A DNA stretch of 64,000 nucleotides from Agromyces aureus (GTDB taxonomy: Bacteria; Actinomycetota; Actinomycetes; Actinomycetales; Microbacteriaceae), in contig NZ_CP013979.1 in assembly GCF_001660485.1 (NCBI RefSeq), positions 3,472,001-3,536,000 on the forward strand, given 5' to 3'. The notes below the pieces were generated by a model that saw only the letters and a program-made list of their open reading frames with translations, did no database searches and had not been told where the DNA came from. Each line of letters opens with the position of its first letter. The first letter of the stretch is position 1. Shown piece by piece: positions 63,446-64,000 of this stretch. Both the position numbers and the translations under genes were made by a program.

Positions 63446-64000
63446 CTAGGCCGTCGCGGGCCGCGGGTTCTGGCGCGGTGCGCGCTTGGAGGCGGGCTCC
63501 TCGATCGGGGTGTCCTCGGAGTCCACGCCGCCGTCGACCATGCCCTCGTCGATCGGCAGCTTGTCTTCGGGGAACGTGATCGGCGGGATGTTCGAGACGG
63601 GCCGCTTCTCGCTCGAGAGCCACTGGGGGCGCTCGGGCAGCTTGCGCACGTTCGTGAAGATCTCGGCGATCTGGTTGTGGTCGAGCGTCTCGTGCTCGAG
63701 CAGCTCGGCTGCCAGCCGGTCGAGGATGTCGCGATTGTCGTTCAGCACCTGCCACGCCTCGTCGTGCGCCTGCTCGATGAGCGCCCGCACCTCGCCGTCG
63801 ACGCGCATCGCGATCTCCTCGGAGTAGTCGCGCTGGTGGCCCATGTCACGGCCGAGGAAGACCTCGCCCTGCGCCTGTCCGAGCTTGACCGCGCCGACGG
63901 TCGAGCTCATGCCGTACTCGGTCACCATCCGTCGAGCCGTCGACGTGGCCTTCTCGATGTCGTTCGAGGCGCCGGTCGAGGGATCGTGGAACACGATCTC
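63446..64000 (-). CDS. ftsH: Membrane protease FtsH, C-terminal part
   Basis: The last 184 residues of FtsH; the rest lies beyond the window. FHDPSTGASNDIEKATSTAR, RMVTEYGMSSTVGAVKLG, HQRDYSEEIAMRVDGEVRAL and AAELLEHETLDHNQIAEIF are the conserved peptidase-domain helices after the zinc site, which itself is outside the window. The C-terminal tail is acidic then basic (EDTPIEEPASKRAPRQ). FtsH degrades misfolded membrane and short-lived proteins. Position before folE is standard for actinobacteria. Confidence 0.96.
   Translation of the reverse strand, partial: EIVFHDPSTGASNDIEKATSTARRMVTEYGMSSTVGAVKLGQAQGEVFLGRDMGHQRDYSEEIAMRVDGEVRALIEQAHDEAWQVLNDNRDILDRLAAELLEHETLDHNQIAEIFTNVRKLPERPQWLSSEKRPVSNIPPITFPEDKLPIDEGMVDGGVDSEDTPIEEPASKRAPRQNPRPATA

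Overview
The window is chromosomal DNA of a high-GC actinobacterium, most likely a Microbacteriaceae member close to Agromyces or Microbacterium. The family is inferred from gene content and order, not from a marker tree. Signs are strong G/C third-position bias on both strands, the order ftsH-folE-folP-folB-folK-DUF3180-PH-PH-DUF2520-panC-lysS, clpC, radA, a deazaflavin-type nitroreductase, a DUF5997/LysR-domain pair and a second YidC beside DUF6412. About twenty genes have a TANNNT box exactly 6 nt (rarely 7) before the start codon, which is the signature of leaderless mRNAs. There are no rRNA genes, insertion sequences, phage genes or CRISPR arrays. One tRNA gene, tRNA-Ser(CGA), is present.

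Layout. 1-9.8 kb: end of a PQQ-type sugar dehydrogenase, a SprT-like metalloprotease, a CGNR zinc-finger regulator, a ComB-type phosphatase, a coiled-coil membrane protein, a DUF1684 pair, a DEAD-box helicase behind a long leader, a GNAT and a nucleoside hydrolase. 9.9-17.5 kb: a polysaccharide-attack island of three secreted discoidin-domain proteins (beta-helix protein, DUF1996 protein, clan-A-like glycosidase) divergent from a LacI regulator, with operator-like palindromes between them. 17.6-23.3 kb: nitroreductase, NUDIX-like DUF4916, esterase, DUF5997, HTH-less LysR domain with a glutamine amidotransferase, YidC2/DUF6412 and GlsB.

23.4-34.3 kb: an amino-acid region built around a complete trans-4-hydroxyproline pathway. 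It has an epimerase, a three-subunit D-hydroxyproline dehydrogenase, a pyrroline-4-hydroxy-2-carboxylate deaminase and alpha-ketoglutarate semialdehyde dehydrogenase. It is followed by a glutaminase with a STAS-like tail, a DUF1345 protein, a GntR/FCD regulator and an Xaa-Pro aminopeptidase. The operon and the aminopeptidase share an operator-like motif, so peptide cleavage and hydroxyproline oxidation probably form one regulon. 34.4-40.7 kb: GNAT, MmyB-type regulator, aldo/keto reductase, an internally deleted alcohol dehydrogenase, DUF2255, and an overlapping DUF2252/DUF998 pair, then the tRNA.

40.8-49.7 kb: radA, several small proteins, an ArgA-like acetyltransferase, clpC, a self-regulated DUF2975/HTH pair, a lipoprotein and a pirin. 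49.7-64 kb: a very large secreted M14 carboxypeptidase with a sortase signal, cardiolipin synthase, then the lysS-panC-folate-ftsH block in which most stop and start codons overlap by 4 bp.

No obviously new multi-gene machine (defence, secretion or biosynthetic cluster) is visible. The most original candidates are a possible split LysR-type regulator (DUF5997 plus an HTH-less LysR ligand domain), the secreted discoidin island, the compact leaderless promoters and several unexplained intergenic repeats.
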